Assembly (NCBI GenBank): GCA_920105625.2
Contig: OV050031.1
Location: 221,946,194-222,010,193 of the forward strand
Origin: Clusia tigrina
Taxonomy: Eukaryota; Arthropoda; Insecta; Diptera; Clusiidae
Length of the DNA stretch: 64,000 nucleotides
Direction of reading: 5' to 3'
Positions 23,096 through 33,613 of the stretch are shown here, in pieces; position 1 is the first letter of the stretch, and each line of letters starts with the position of its first letter. Position numbers and translations under genes: made by a program. A model generated the notes under the pieces. The model saw only the letters and a program-made list of their open reading frames with translations. It was not told the DNA's origin and ran no database searches.

Positions 23096-24879
23096 ATTGC
23101 CACTTTTTTCACTAACTTGTTGGATGGTTTGTGACTGAACAATTGGATGAATCTACGTCTTGTCTACGATTATACTGCATATAAGAATTAGATCCGAATT
23201 GGCTTGTATGAGGAGGTCTTCAGAAACCTATTACGCTCTTTCTGCTTGGAAAACGTTAACTGCTTCGGACGTTCTGCCATGCTTCTCAGGACTGTAAACA
23301 TCAACGAAAATAGTGGGAAAGATTTCGTGAGACCAGTTGAGATTGTGAAATATCTATTATAGTGTGCGGGCACCACAGTTTCTATTTCAATTTAAGGCCC
23401 TTTTCAGCTCAAATCCGCCCCGGTTCGTCGTTGTGTTACGACTACATCCGCTTGAAAAGTGCTACAACAATATTAGCTGCCAAAAGTAGAGCACCATCCC
23501 ATATCATAGCCGCCTGACTGCCTGACAAAAAGAGCCACAACAACAACTACAACAACTACAACAAGCACAACAACAACAATATAAACAACAACACCATTAA
23601 CAAGAAGAAACAATATCAAAACTGAATGTTCGCCGCTGAGACGAGTTTTTCATATTATTTCTGCACCGCGCTGGCATTCTTTGATTTGCTGCTCGCGTCA
23701 CATTTTTGCCTCATTTTGTCAGCGTTTAACACACTTTTGCAGACGTATCTGTCCAGTTTTATAATTGCCACATGGATTAAGCCAATTACCATGAAAGAGA
23801 AATTCTTTTTTAATTTGCGGTGTTTTTTTCTTCGCTCTTGTAGAATTTTACATTTCATTTCAATTTGGTTTTTGTTGTTGTTGTTGTTGATTGGATCGGA
23901 GTGGGTATTATTATTATTATTATTAATATTTTTCTTTTCACTAATTCTGTTGCTCCTGCGCTGCGGCGCTGCGACGCTATTATGCTGTGCTGCTTTGAGA
24001 CGGCGCGGCATTAATGACACCGGGAAGTTTTTAATTCTTGAGTGAGAAAGTTGGTGCGCGTATTGGGAGTAGCATTGAAAGTTGACATTAAATTGCGTGA
24101 AACAAGAGAAAGCAGAGTCTGAATAGAAGGAGCTAAAGCTGGATCAAGTAGCTGAGATGACATTCCAGTTGCACTTAATGGGAGTCCACTTACGCACACA
24201 AGTGAGTGTAAGGAAGGACGGTACAGGAAGAACTATTACTAGTACTTCCAAAGCTATTCGAGTGGTGTCGGTCTGAGTACTCCCTTCAAGTGTTCACCTT
24301 GAGTACCTTGCTCACCTTAGCTAATTAAAATATGCCCTTCAAAAGGTACTCTTACCTTCCCAAGCTGGTATTTTCTTTACTGCAGACTGCAGCGGTCCTA
24401 GTCTTGAGGCTCGCAGATTGAGTTACTCCCCAAGGCATGGTATGAAAATTGTTTATTAATTTTTCTCTTCGAGTTGAAAGTCTTTTTGCCCAATACACAT
24501 TCCATGAAATCACTGCAGGCAAACTCATATTTCTTGCTAGGTACGAGGAACTTCTATGAATATGAATATGTAAATTTACACTATCAATTGAAACCATCCT
24601 TAAATTGATCAAGCTGTTTATAAATGTCTCACCTCTTAAGTCCTCTCGGATACTCATAAGTAACACCGAACATAAAACATCCCCTAAAATGTGGTACTAT
24701 TGATATTCGCCCTGTTCATAGAGATGTGGGCGTACGATATTTGGAGTCTCCCAAATGTCATTTGTCACTCTAGTATTGTATTGTTGTATTCCCCACTTTT
24801 AGCATCGGGAATTTCATATAAAACATTGAATCCTTTCTCCTCAAGCACGATGAGGAAAGCGGAAGTAAGGTGGAGTATC
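23096..24879. other. No gene recognised; triplet patches
   Basis: CAA-rich 23530-23610, (GTT)n 23870-23890, (ATT)n 23906-23930. The 139-codon plus frame at 23626-24045 is rich in Leu/Phe through T-rich DNA, and its complement is Asn-rich; neither shows a domain. Confidence 0.5.
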
Positions 24880-25270
24880 TCCATATGTTAAATCGCACGG
24901 CGCATGTATGTACGATTTGCACTCAGCAAACTAAATCTTTGCTGACACTCCCGAAGAAGGATTGCAGAATGATTATAGGCATACTGAAGGGTCACTGTTT
25001 AACGGCGGTACACGCAAAAAGGATGGGACTCAAAACACCGACCGTTTGCAGGGCGTAAGGGACACTTTGGAGCATCTCCTGTGTCTATGTCTTGCTATCT
25101 CAAAAACGTGCCTGATACCCCTGGTTTGACGGAGTAGACGAGGTATCAGCATTAGGGATGATTTCGCTCTTAAAGTTCGGTAAAGGCAAGTTTCTCTGTT
25201 CCACTCCTTATTACAACTCTTAAATGTATATCCATCTGGCACCGCATAGGACCTTGCAGGCGTGGCCTTC
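24880..25270 (+). pseudogene. Non-LTR retrotransposon C-terminal relic
   Basis: The plus strand gives KDCRMIIGILKGHCLTAVHA, KRMGLKTPTVCRA, then in another frame DTLEHLLCLCLAISKT, then FDGVDEVSALGMISLLKFGK. It is the LTGHC block, a broken Cys/His motif, and the segment shared with 14290-14760. Confidence 0.7.
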
Positions 25271-25299
25271 ACGACCAGGCAGTATTAGCTAGTTTTATA

Positions 25300-25545
25300 T
25301 TCAGATAACTGTTCACTTTCTAAATGTTCATTTCAATCCATTTGCAGAATGAACAAAAACCTTTAATATGTGAACTTTATATTTGGTGAACTGTTCACTT
25401 TCTAAATTTCCATTTCAATTCATTTGCAGAAAGAACAAAATCCTTTAATATGTGAACTTTATACTTGGAGAACCGTTCAATTTCTAAATGTTCATTTCAA
25501 TTCATTTGCAGAAAGGACAAACAATTTTAATAAGTGAACTTTATG
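25300..25545. repeat. Tandem repeat, about 79 bp x 3
   Basis: Units begin 'gttcactttctaaatg' near 25309, 25389 and 25468 and share 'ttcatttgcagaa' and 'aatatgtgaactttat'. Confidence 0.9.
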
Positions 25546-25944
25546 GTCAAAAACCACACAAAAATCCGCTAAGAAAGTACTTACAAGTTTTCAAAGGGAA
25601 ACTTGCTTGGAAATCACGGATGCCATGCGAAACTGCCCAATCGCTGCTATTGAAGTGATGGTGCTAGGATTATCCCCGTGCACATGTTCGTGAGAAAATG
25701 TGCTGCTAGAAGTGTTCTGTAGATGCAAATCTTGTCTAGACAAAAGCCTCATGACTTTGATCATATCAATATTCTAAAAAACGTACCAGAACAAAAAATA
25801 ATCTGCTCAATAGCGGACTATATGATCCCAAAACGATATTTTGATCGTAATCTGAAGATTATTGGAATCGAATCTGGTGGAAGAATGCTTCAATAACCTC
25901 CAATCTTTAGGTGCAACAAATACGATTGCATTTTGCTGAGTCCT
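25546..25944. other. No gene recognised
   Basis: AT-rich; nothing supported. Confidence 0.4.
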
Positions 25945-26480
25945 GGTTTATTCCGCGTTTGAAGGCATCAAAATTGCTGACGAACTAATCAGTGCCGGTT
26001 CCGCAGCAAGCCTCAGAGGTCCAGAGCCATACTGTAGTAACAACTGGAGGGAGGCTAAATCAACGGTAGAGAGCTGGGAACATAGTCTCAGAATGCCCCA
26101 CTGGGAAGGGATACAAAGACTTCGCAAAGTAAGGTAAGGCCAATACAATAGGCAACTGCGCAATATGTGCAAAACAGACATAAGGAAAATAGTAGGTTTT
26201 CTCTCAGGTCTCGCTACAACCTGAAATATCAGCTTACTAAAATCAACCTTCACGAAACGGAGTGCGAGCTATGTCCAGACAAAGAAGATACCACAGAGCA
26301 CACATTGGTATACAATTTTTCCTCGGTGGTACAGAACTAGTACGCGGAAATCTGCCTTAAAACTATCCTGTTTTGTACCTCTATAACTCCATTGCCTAAA
26401 GGAAAGGATTGTGTTCTCCCGGTATATTTCGTTCAAGCGGTGGTTACTCTTAACACAGAAAGGCGTGGGGGGACCTAATT
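25945..26480 (+). pseudogene. Non-LTR retrotransposon RNase H end and C-terminal relic
   Basis: The plus strand encodes FEGIKIADELISAGSAAS, then LRGPEPYCS, REAKSTVESWEHSLRMPHW, TDIRKIVGFLSG, and, after frameshifts, YQLTKINLHETECELCPD and DTTEHTLVYNFS. This follows the intact element (EMADSLAKKGA, GPEPFCG, LLTGHC, CRLC, EHILC) in order. The last motif cysteines are mutated. Decayed by at least two frameshifts. Confidence 0.75.
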
Positions 26481-26979
26481 AGTTGCTCAGTTAGACCAGA
26501 AAATTAGCAGTGAGAACAATGAAGAAACGCAGCTTTTGGGTTGAGATTTATCACACGATTGTTATTATATCCACTTATTTTAATTTTTATTTTATTTTAC
26601 TTGTTTTAATTAATTTAGAAGACTTTTTTATTCTTGCAAATTGAGTGCTTTCAAGAACTGTTGAAACTGTTTCATAACAAAGCCCGAAAGCAAAAAAAAA
26701 CCTTCATAAATAATTGTACGTACGTCTTCGCTTATCACATAAAAAATCAGAGAAGTTGATCGCCCTCTAGGATGTGCGGCGCAGACTGGTACAGATGCCA
26801 TAAAGACGAAAACGACACAACAGAAGAAGGGAGGGGGGAGGGAGGGAGCAGTGAACAGGGAGCAGGGCAAGGCGAGGATGCTGTGCCATACAAAAGCAGC
26901 AGCCAGAAACTGGCTTGGCTTGGCTCACTCAAATGAGCAAATGTGTCGTTTAGATTTTTATGGTAATAACTATGTTAAT

Positions 26980-27010
<31 letters not shown>
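26980..27010. repeat. (TTG)n microsatellite
   Basis: About ten TTG triplets; AAC/AAT triplets follow at 27140-27215. Confidence 0.9.
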
Positions 27011-27435
27011 CTATTGTTGCATTTGTTGGTGTGTTTTTGTTTTTGGATTTTTGGTTTCTTTTGCAATATTCAAACAAGTAGCGGCGGCAGTAGCGACAAA
27101 ATGTTAAATAGAAGAAGCAGCTCAGATGTGAATTTCGCAATAACAATAACAACAATAACAGCAAAGACAGCAGCAACAGTAACAACAATAACAAAGCCAA
27201 CAACAATAACAAAGAAAGGCCACTATTGTCGGGGTTTGTGGTTGGACTTTTATACGTTCAAATCTGCGAGTCTGCGAGTCTGCTAGTGTGCTAAGTGTGG
27301 TTGGTTGGGTTGTTGTTGTAGTTGGTGGCTTGAACTTTTAGCATCTTCAAGATAAACGGGCAAATGTTGTTGACTTTTGCGTTGACTTTGAGAGTGGTCA
27401 ATTGTGATCTTTTTCTTGGTTGATATTAGGTTTTA

Positions 27436-27440
<5 letters not shown>

Positions 27441-27477
<37 letters not shown>

Positions 27478-27480
27478 ACA
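27441..27480. repeat. (CA)n microsatellite
   Basis: Near-perfect dinucleotide run with one T interruption. Confidence 0.95.
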
Positions 27481-27599
27481 TTTAAATATATAAAGTAAAG
27501 AAACCTGAAAGTGTTCCCACGCTTGTTCGAAATCACTTCAACCATTGCAAATTGCTGCAGGCGCACTAAGCAATTTAATGATTGCCCACAAAAAACAAG

Positions 27600-27895
27600 T
27601 CAGCAGCAGCAGCAGCAGCAGTCAAAGCAACAGCAGTCAAAGCAGCAGCAGCAACAGTAGTAGGAACAACTACCTCAGTAACGACAACCACCACAATACA
27701 GCAACACCAACAACTAAAACAACAACTACAATAACTATAACACCAACAACAGTGACCACAACAACTACAACAGCAACACGAACAACAACTACAACACCAA
27801 CACTAACAACACCAACAACACCAACACTAACAACACCAACAACACCAACAATAAGAACACCAGACCAGAGCCAACAACAAGTACAACTGTTGTTA
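27600..27895. repeat. CAG/CAA/ACA triplet tract
   Basis: CAG-rich first half, then AACACC/AACAAC repeats ('actaacaacaccaacaacac'). Confidence 0.9.
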
Positions 27896-27999
27896 TCCTG
27901 TTGAACGCACTCAATTTACATGAGGCTTGCTTAAGGACGGACCAGGCCACTTTATGCAACAACTTTGCAACAAGTTGTGTGCAGTACGAGCGAAACTTC

Positions 28000-28033
<34 letters not shown>

Positions 28034-28065
28034 TCTACACTCAAACACTCTACACTCAAACACAG
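28000..28065. repeat. (CA)n tract with 'ctacactcaaa' units
   Basis: Dinucleotide run grading into two 15-bp units of 'actctacactcaaac'. Confidence 0.85.
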
Positions 28066-28479
28066 TGCAGCATCCCAGTTAAGCCTCTGCAGGCATCTTT
28101 CATCTTGCGCATCGTCGTCCACGTAAATGAAAATGAAACACGAAGAGTGTAAGGAATCATTTTAAAGTAGTGCCTCGGTTTTTAGTACACTTTTTAAAGC
28201 TTTTAAACGCATAAAATCCACTCGCAATCTACGCGCAACCGCGCCCACTTCTTTGTTGTTGGTTTAGCCGTATTTTCCCTCCTCGTTTTCTTTAAGTCAA
28301 TCCTAGCCGCCTGTGCACTTTTGCTGCTTTTATATAATTCAGTGATATGATTTTCTTTAGGGCGGTGTTAGACTTGAATTCACATGAATCCTTTGTTCAT
28401 CTTATTCATTTTTTATATAGTATAAGAATCTATATACTCTATACTACTATAATATCTATATATATAGTATTGATATATT

Positions 28480-28836
28480 CTTATTATTATTATTATTATA
28501 TCTTACACTATAATTAGGTATGTCTGCAAGGCTTTGGGAATGAATTTACACATATCTTTATCAATGTGATTTCTCTGAAGGAATCTCGGAAGAGTATATT
28601 AAAAGTAAACAATGAAAGGTGGGACAATTTACACCTGACCAGGGATGACTTCATTTCATATCAAGGTTTCAAGAAAATAATCTACTAATTTGTGTTAGGT
28701 TAGTTTAACCAGGCTACTGAGGCCTTCGACTCGAAGAGAAAGCATTTTTTAGAAAGAAACATTACGGATCGGGGCAGATTTGAACCAGCGGCATTCTGCG
28801 TTTGAGTCTAGCTTATCACTAGACCACAGAGGGCGA
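28480..28836 (-). mobile_element. tRNA-headed SINE, long form
   Basis: On the minus strand the head begins near 28836 with CGCCCTCTGTGGTCTAGTG (A-box-like) and continues to GCTGGTTCAAATCTGCCCC (B box). The body 'ctttctcttcgagtcgaagg' and the end 'tataattatagtgtaagat'-like sequence plus (TAA)n tail at 28480-28500 match the SINE at 48922-49146. About 170-200 bp between them (roughly 28545-28715 on the plus strand) is absent from the short copy but present at 33400-33610. The internal boxes imply RNA polymerase III transcription of the active source. Confidence 0.75.
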
Positions 28837-29389
28837 CTCTATAGAGATATATATAATCTATTCTAACGAGGGAGAGGGATCATTAAGTTTGGTGGTGAGA
28901 TAATTTTTGCTCACTAGTTTGGGAATTAGCCTTCTTCTCCTCTTTTTTGGTAACTATCCGGCCAGTTGTGATGCCAACACAGACAATATAAACGCATCAC
29001 GTGGGTTTAAGGTTTCCACAGTCGTACTATATGCGTAGCGATGGGGGACACCTTATCTATACATTTTAATCATACTCCCTGTAGGACAGTTCTTTTGCGA
29101 CCAACGACAAATACAGAGATTGGATTGTATGATTCTTTCTACCATACAGATGTTTTCACAGGTGAAGTGATATAAATCCTTTGTAGGCTTTTATTATAAA
29201 AATTCACACACTTCCACAACTTTTATAAATTATTCAGCGTTGTTATGAATTTTCACTCTCTGAAATTGTGAAAGAAAGTTTTCATAGTTCAGCTTAAACC
29301 AACACTATACTACTCTCCTGGCCATCCCAATTTGTTTCCTCCAAAATACTGAAGCTTTTTCACATGGTGAAGACTAGATTATATTAGAT
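28837..29389. other. No gene recognised
   Basis: AT-rich; nothing supported. Confidence 0.4.
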
Positions 29390-29590
29390 TTCTTGAAGGG
29401 TGTTATACATCGCGACCTAATAGATCTATTGTGATGTTCCAATTGATTTAAAAAGAAGAGGATAGTCTCATCTATAGATCTTCCGTCAGGTTAATTTCCG
29501 ACAAGAATATATATTCCTTAAATAGGGACATCACAATCGATCTTTTAGGTCGCCATGTATAACACCCTTCAAGAAATCTTATCTAATGTA
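29390..29590. repeat. Inverted pair of retroelement 3' tails
   Basis: Left: 'tagatttcttgaagggtg', 'ttatacatcgcgacctaata', 'gatctattgtgatgttcc' (29383-29435). Right: 'gggacatcacaatcgatc', 'ttttaggtcgccatgtata', 'acacccttcaagaaatctta' (29524-29582), the reverse complement. Between them lies 'gatagtctcatctatagatc', the C-terminal codon region. The tail of the 30234-33290 lineage is thus present head-to-head, able to fold back. Confidence 0.75.
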
Positions 29591-30233
29591 CTCTCCGCCT
29601 TGTGGTAAAGCTTCAATCAACTGGCTTCCGAGTTGCCTAGATCTGAACATCTTCGAAAGAAGATATATTCCCACTTTAGCTGTGATAGTGTTTACAACAC
29701 TTCAAACCACTCAAATTCTTGTGCTATACAAAACTTTGGCACAGTCCACAGTCCTCTACCAAGGACTTACAGCTCCACCAATATAAATATAAATTAATAT
29801 TTCAAATCAATTCAAACCATTATTTATTACCACGAACGATGGTAACAAACGATTAGAGTATCAGGACTTCCCCTAAAAATCATGTGGCCAAAAAACAGCT
29901 CCAAGTGCTTTGATCTATCTATATATTTGCATGGAATGAAATAAAAGAATAGGATCTTATTTCCTTCCAGCGGTGGTTGCACTTAACACAAAATCGCAAG
30001 AGGATTACTGACAAGTTCCTGAATTTGGCTAGAAAATCATCTCCGGTATTGGCGATAATTTCTGTAAACAAAGCAAATTTCCTGTATACCGTTTACATAT
30101 AAAATTTTGTATCTTATACGAGGAAGTGTCTCCATTTGCTCTTGATCTCTAAAGTACCAACTTATCTGGCGAATATGTTGGTATAACACTGACCTTATAC
30201 TCATATTTTGATGATTATGATGATGACGATTAT
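29591..30233. other. No gene recognised
   Basis: AT-rich; a 66-codon frame at 29586-29786 starts in the tail copy and shows no domain. Confidence 0.4.
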
Positions 30234-30234
30234 A

Positions 30235-30276
<42 letters not shown>

Positions 30277-33200
30277 GACAGGCTAAAAGAACACCGCGAC
30301 CTAAAAGATCTATTGTGCAGCCTCGTACCCAACTAAAACAGTCCTAGACTGTTTATAAATCTCGTAACTGCTGTGGGCTTAATTTTAACTAGGTGATTTG
30401 GAGATATGAACCCACTGCCTAGGTACTTATGTCTGCGTCTTGCCACCGCTGGGCAAGTGCACAGAATGTGTTCTGCCGTTTCCTGCTTCTCTTGACAGAG
30501 TCGACAAGAATCGTCTTCTACCACGCCTATTTTCTTTAGGTGGTAATTTAGTTTACAGTGTCCTGTTAAAAGTTCAGTGTATAGTTTGATGTCATTTCTG
30601 CTGAGGTTTAAAGAAGCATCTACCCTTATGTGTTCAGGATCAATGAGTAGTCTCGACTGCCGCATGCCTTTTTGGGCTCTCCAGTAGTTTAGCAGACTTC
30701 GTTTTTCCTGTTCGCACAACAAGTTATTTGTGAAGCTACTGTTTACCCCACAGAAGGGTTCTGGGCCTATAAAGGCAGTGTCTGCACCCTTTTTTGCTAA
30801 AGAATCTGCCATTTCGTTGCCCTCATGTCCCTCATGTCCCGGTACCCACATTAGCGTAACAGAGTTTCTCGCTGCTAGGGTATTGAGAAGTTTACAGCAT
30901 TCCCAGACCAGCTTTGATTGGAATGAGAAGTTTATTAATGATTTTAGAGCTGCCTGGCTATCTGAGAGTATGCATATTTTGGTGTTGCGTGTACCCCTGC
31001 GTAGACATTCTCTAGCACATAACTCTAAAGCGTGGACCTCCGCCTGAAAAATGGAAGCTGTTTTTCCCATTGCAATTGCTTTTTGGAAATTTGGCCCTAC
31101 AATTCCAGCTCCTGCACTGCCATCTTCCATTTTGGACCCATCTGTATACCACAACTGAGAGTCCTGTTTTATTGTTATTTCCTTGTTTCTCCAAGCTGAA
31201 CGGTCACTGATGACCACTTTGAATTGCTTTGAGAAGTCTAATTTTCTGTCCATTTTGTCGAAGACCATGAGGCACGGAGAATTCCAGACAGTGTCCAGAA
31301 TCTTTGCGTGCCCCGAAAGGTTGCCTTCTTTAAGATGGGCTAGATTAGGTAGCCTTAGGGCCGCGCTGGCCGCCATCCTTTTAACTACAAGGTGTAGAGG
31401 AGTCAGTCCAGTGATCACTCCCAAAGCTAGTGTGGGGCACGTTCTCATTGCTCCCGTCACACTCAAACAGGCTATACGGTGAATCTTGTTAAGAGTCCTC
31501 TGAGCTCCTGTTTGGTTGACTTTTGGCCACCATACCAACGACGCATAAGTAATCATTGGTACTATTATTGTTTTATATGACCACGCCATCATTTTTGGCC
31601 GTAGTCCCCATGTTTTACCGTACAACCTCTGGCAAGCATAGGTTGCTCTTAAGGCTTTACTAGTTATGTATGATAAGTGGTTTTTCCAAGTTAGAGTTTT
31701 GTCCAGGATTACTCCCAGATATTTCATTTCATTGGACATTGTTAAGTTTGTGGTCCCTAAACTTAAAGTCCCCAGATTCAGTTTCCTTCTTTTGGTGAAG
31801 GGTACCACGTTTGTTTTATTCGGATTTATCGATAGTCCTTTCTCCTGACACCAGTTTTGAGTGATATCAAGAGCTAGTTGCATGCGATCTGTTATGGTAG
31901 AGTCAAACTTGCCTCTGACCATAATTACCAAATCATCCGCAAAGCCCTGAATTTCGTATCCGAGGTCATTGAGAGTTTGTAAGAGCTCGTCGATAACCAA
32001 TAACCATAGGAGTGGCGATAGGACGCCCCCCTGGGGACATCCTTTGGTTGACCTGACAATTTGCTTTGCTGTCCCTGTTTCAAAGATTGTCGTTCTGTTT
32101 TTCAGCATGTTGAGAACCCATGTTATGATCAGTCTTTGTATACCTTTCCTGTTCATCCCCTCCTCAATTGATCTGAAAGTAGCATTGTCAAAAGCCCCCG
32201 TAATGTCAACCGATGTACAGAGAGCTATTTCTTTACCCTCAAACGCCTTTTCAATTTTGCTTGTTAAGCTATGTATGGCTGTCTCAGTCGATTTGCCTGA
32301 TTGGTAAGCGTATTGTTCAATATGAAGAGGAGAATCTTTAAGATAAGTTTCCCTGATATATTGGTCCAGAATTTTTTCCATAACTTTTAGCAGGAATGAC
32401 GTCAGGCTAATGGGCCGATAGGCTTTTGGCGTGTGGTCCGCCTTTTTGCCTGCTTTCGGTATGAAAGCCACCCTAGCCTTCGTCCAAGGTTTAGGCACTA
32501 TGCCTAGCTCCAGGCTTATCCTGAAAATGTTTGTTAGCACAGGTGCTAATACATCAACACCTTGCCGAAGTAGGCACGGTTGTATATTATCGACACCTGG
32601 CGATTTGAATGGTCTAAAAGTGGAGATAGCCCATTTGGTTTTATTGACGGTGAAGATTCTGCGAGCCAGTGAGAGTTCCCTCCGTGTAGGCATCAAGAAA
32701 CGAGTATTCTCGATGATTTCACTATCCTCTCCGCTAGTGGCACAGCCTGGAAAGTGAGTGTCCAACAAAAGCTGTCCCGTCTCTTCCAGGCTCTCCGTAA
32801 AATTTCCGTCAGGCTTCTTGAGTGTAGAAAGCCCGTTTGAGTGATCTTTATTGAGTGACTTCTGGAGTCGGGTAGCTGCTGGGAGGGTTTCAATCTCCTC
32901 ACAGTACTTTTTCCATGAGTCTCTCTTAGATCTTCTCAACTCATTATTATAGGCCGTTAAGGCACTTCTATAAGATGCCCAGTCACCATTAGACTTGGCC
33001 CTATTAAAGAGTTGACGGGCTTTTTTGCGCAAAACATTTAGCTCCCCGCTCCACCAGGGTACGTTCCTAGAACGTTTCTTCACAACTAAATTGCAGCTAC
33101 TTTCAAAAGCCTCGATTATTATATTATTTAATTTGTTAACTTCAAGATCTAGTTCCTGAGAGTTACTTATTTTTTCACTAAGGCCCGCAATATTTTGCTC

Positions 33201-33290
33201 TAAGTAAAAGTTATATATCGACCAGTTGGTCTTCCTAACATTTCTCATTTCGAAGGTGCCTCCAATCTCCCCCCCCAGATCAAAGCAAAT
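30234..33290 (-). mobile_element. 5'-truncated non-LTR retrotransposon (I/LOA-like, RNase H-bearing)
   Basis: On the minus strand the copy enters within the endonuclease-RT linker near 33290, carries an open ORF to 30333, a short 3' UTR, and ends in (TAA)n seen as ATT triplets at 30234-30276. A repeat tail of TAA type, RNase H after RT, and a C-terminal Cys/His motif fit the I/LOA group; Jockey elements lack RNase H. The endonuclease and any ORF1 are missing, as expected of incomplete reverse transcription. Just beyond the 5' end is the (TAA)n tail of a SINE-like copy (33297 onward). Target duplications were not established. Confidence 0.85.
30333..33248 (-). CDS. Non-LTR retrotransposon ORF2 part: reverse transcriptase, RNase H, Cys/His domain
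   Basis: A 971-codon frame without stops. Residues 60-120: linker with VPWWSGELNVLRKKARQLF. RT about 200-520: FRPFKSPGVDNIQP, YRPISLTSFLLKVMEKIL (277-294), first catalytic Asp 348 in CTSVDITGAFDN, GCPQGGVLSPLLW (403-415), FADD with Asp 438/439, and KYLGVILDKTLTWKNHL. RNase H about 697-825: YTDGS Asp 703, QAEVHALE Glu 737, LSDSQAAL Asp 763 and NEMADSLAKKGA Asp 815, so all four acidic residues are present. C-terminus: C915, C918, H927, C932 as C-x2-C-x8-H-x4-C. The enzyme would copy element RNA at a nicked target. The first Met (33248) is internal to the full protein: upstream codons stay open to the truncation, so it is not a true start. The open frame suggests a young insertion; without endonuclease and promoter it should not be autonomous. 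Confidence 0.9.
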   Translation of the reverse strand: MRNVRKTNWSIYNFYLEQNIAGLSEKISNSQELDLEVNKLNNIIIEAFESSCNLVVKKRSRNVPWWSGELNVLRKKARQLFNRAKSNGDWASYRSALTAYNNELRRSKRDSWKKYCEEIETLPAATRLQKSLNKDHSNGLSTLKKPDGNFTESLEETGQLLLDTHFPGCATSGEDSEIIENTRFLMPTRRELSLARRIFTVNKTKWAISTFRPFKSPGVDNIQPCLLRQGVDVLAPVLTNIFRISLELGIVPKPWTKARVAFIPKAGKKADHTPKAYRPISLTSFLLKVMEKILDQYIRETYLKDSPLHIEQYAYQSGKSTETAIHSLTSKIEKAFEGKEIALCTSVDITGAFDNATFRSIEEGMNRKGIQRLIITWVLNMLKNRTTIFETGTAKQIVRSTKGCPQGGVLSPLLWLLVIDELLQTLNDLGYEIQGFADDLVIMVRGKFDSTITDRMQLALDITQNWCQEKGLSINPNKTNVVPFTKRRKLNLGTLSLGTTNLTMSNEMKYLGVILDKTLTWKNHLSYITSKALRATYACQRLYGKTWGLRPKMMAWSYKTIIVPMITYASLVWWPKVNQTGAQRTLNKIHRIACLSVTGAMRTCPTLALGVITGLTPLHLVVKRMAASAALRLPNLAHLKEGNLSGHAKILDTVWNSPCLMVFDKMDRKLDFSKQFKVVISDRSAWRNKEITIKQDSQLWYTDGSKMEDGSAGAGIVGPNFQKAIAMGKTASIFQAEVHALELCARECLRRGTRNTKICILSDSQAALKSLINFSFQSKLVWECCKLLNTLAARNSVTLMWVPGHEGHEGNEMADSLAKKGADTAFIGPEPFCGVNSSFTNNLLCEQEKRSLLNYWRAQKGMRQSRLLIDPEHIRVDASLNLSRNDIKLYTELLTGHCKLNYHLKKIGVVEDDSCRLCQEKQETAEHILCTCPAVARRRHKYLGSGFISPNHLVKIKPTAVTRFINSLGLF

Positions 33291-33296
33291 GTACCC

Positions 33297-33613
33297 ATTA
33301 TTATTATCATTATTATATCTTACACCATAATATAATATAATATTAAATTATAAATTATATTAAAATAATTATGACTTTAATGGGTTGGGGAATGAGTACC
33401 ATATTATGATGAATTCACATATATCTTTATCTATGTGATTTATCTCAAGGAATCACGGAAGAGTATGTTGAAAGTGAACAATGAAAGGTGGGACAATTGA
33501 CACCTGTTCAGGGGGACAATTTACACCTGACCAGGGATGACTTCATTTCATTTGAAGGTTTCAAGAAAATAATCTACTAATTTGGTTTAGGTTAAGTTAA
33601 CCAGCAAGTTGCA
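33297..33613 (-). mobile_element. SINE-related 3' part, minus orientation
   Basis: The plus strand starts with the (TTA)n tail at 33297-33318, then 'atcttacaccataata' and 'ggttggggaatgagt', matching the 3' end of the SINE at 48922-49146. 33400-33610 ('tatctttatctatgtgattt', 'gaacaatgaaaggtgggac') matches 28545-28720. The tRNA-like head is missing; the copy merges into the next relic. Confidence 0.65.

Larger units (their letters stand above)
26520..28479. other. No gene recognised; microsatellite-rich
   Basis: Contains the separate simple repeats listed below. Frames such as 27545-27904 (Ser/Gln then Thr/Asn rich) mirror CAG, CAA and ACA triplets; no start, splice or domain evidence marks an exon. 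Confidence 0.5.

Noticed and set aside
22990..23100. CRISPR-like direct repeats
   Set aside because: The 21-bp units are directly adjacent with no spacers, and the window is eukaryotic.
27545..27904. Ser/Gln/Thr-rich frame resembling a low-complexity nuclear protein
   Set aside because: It follows CAG, CAA and ACA triplets with no flanking non-repetitive coding sequence or splice support.
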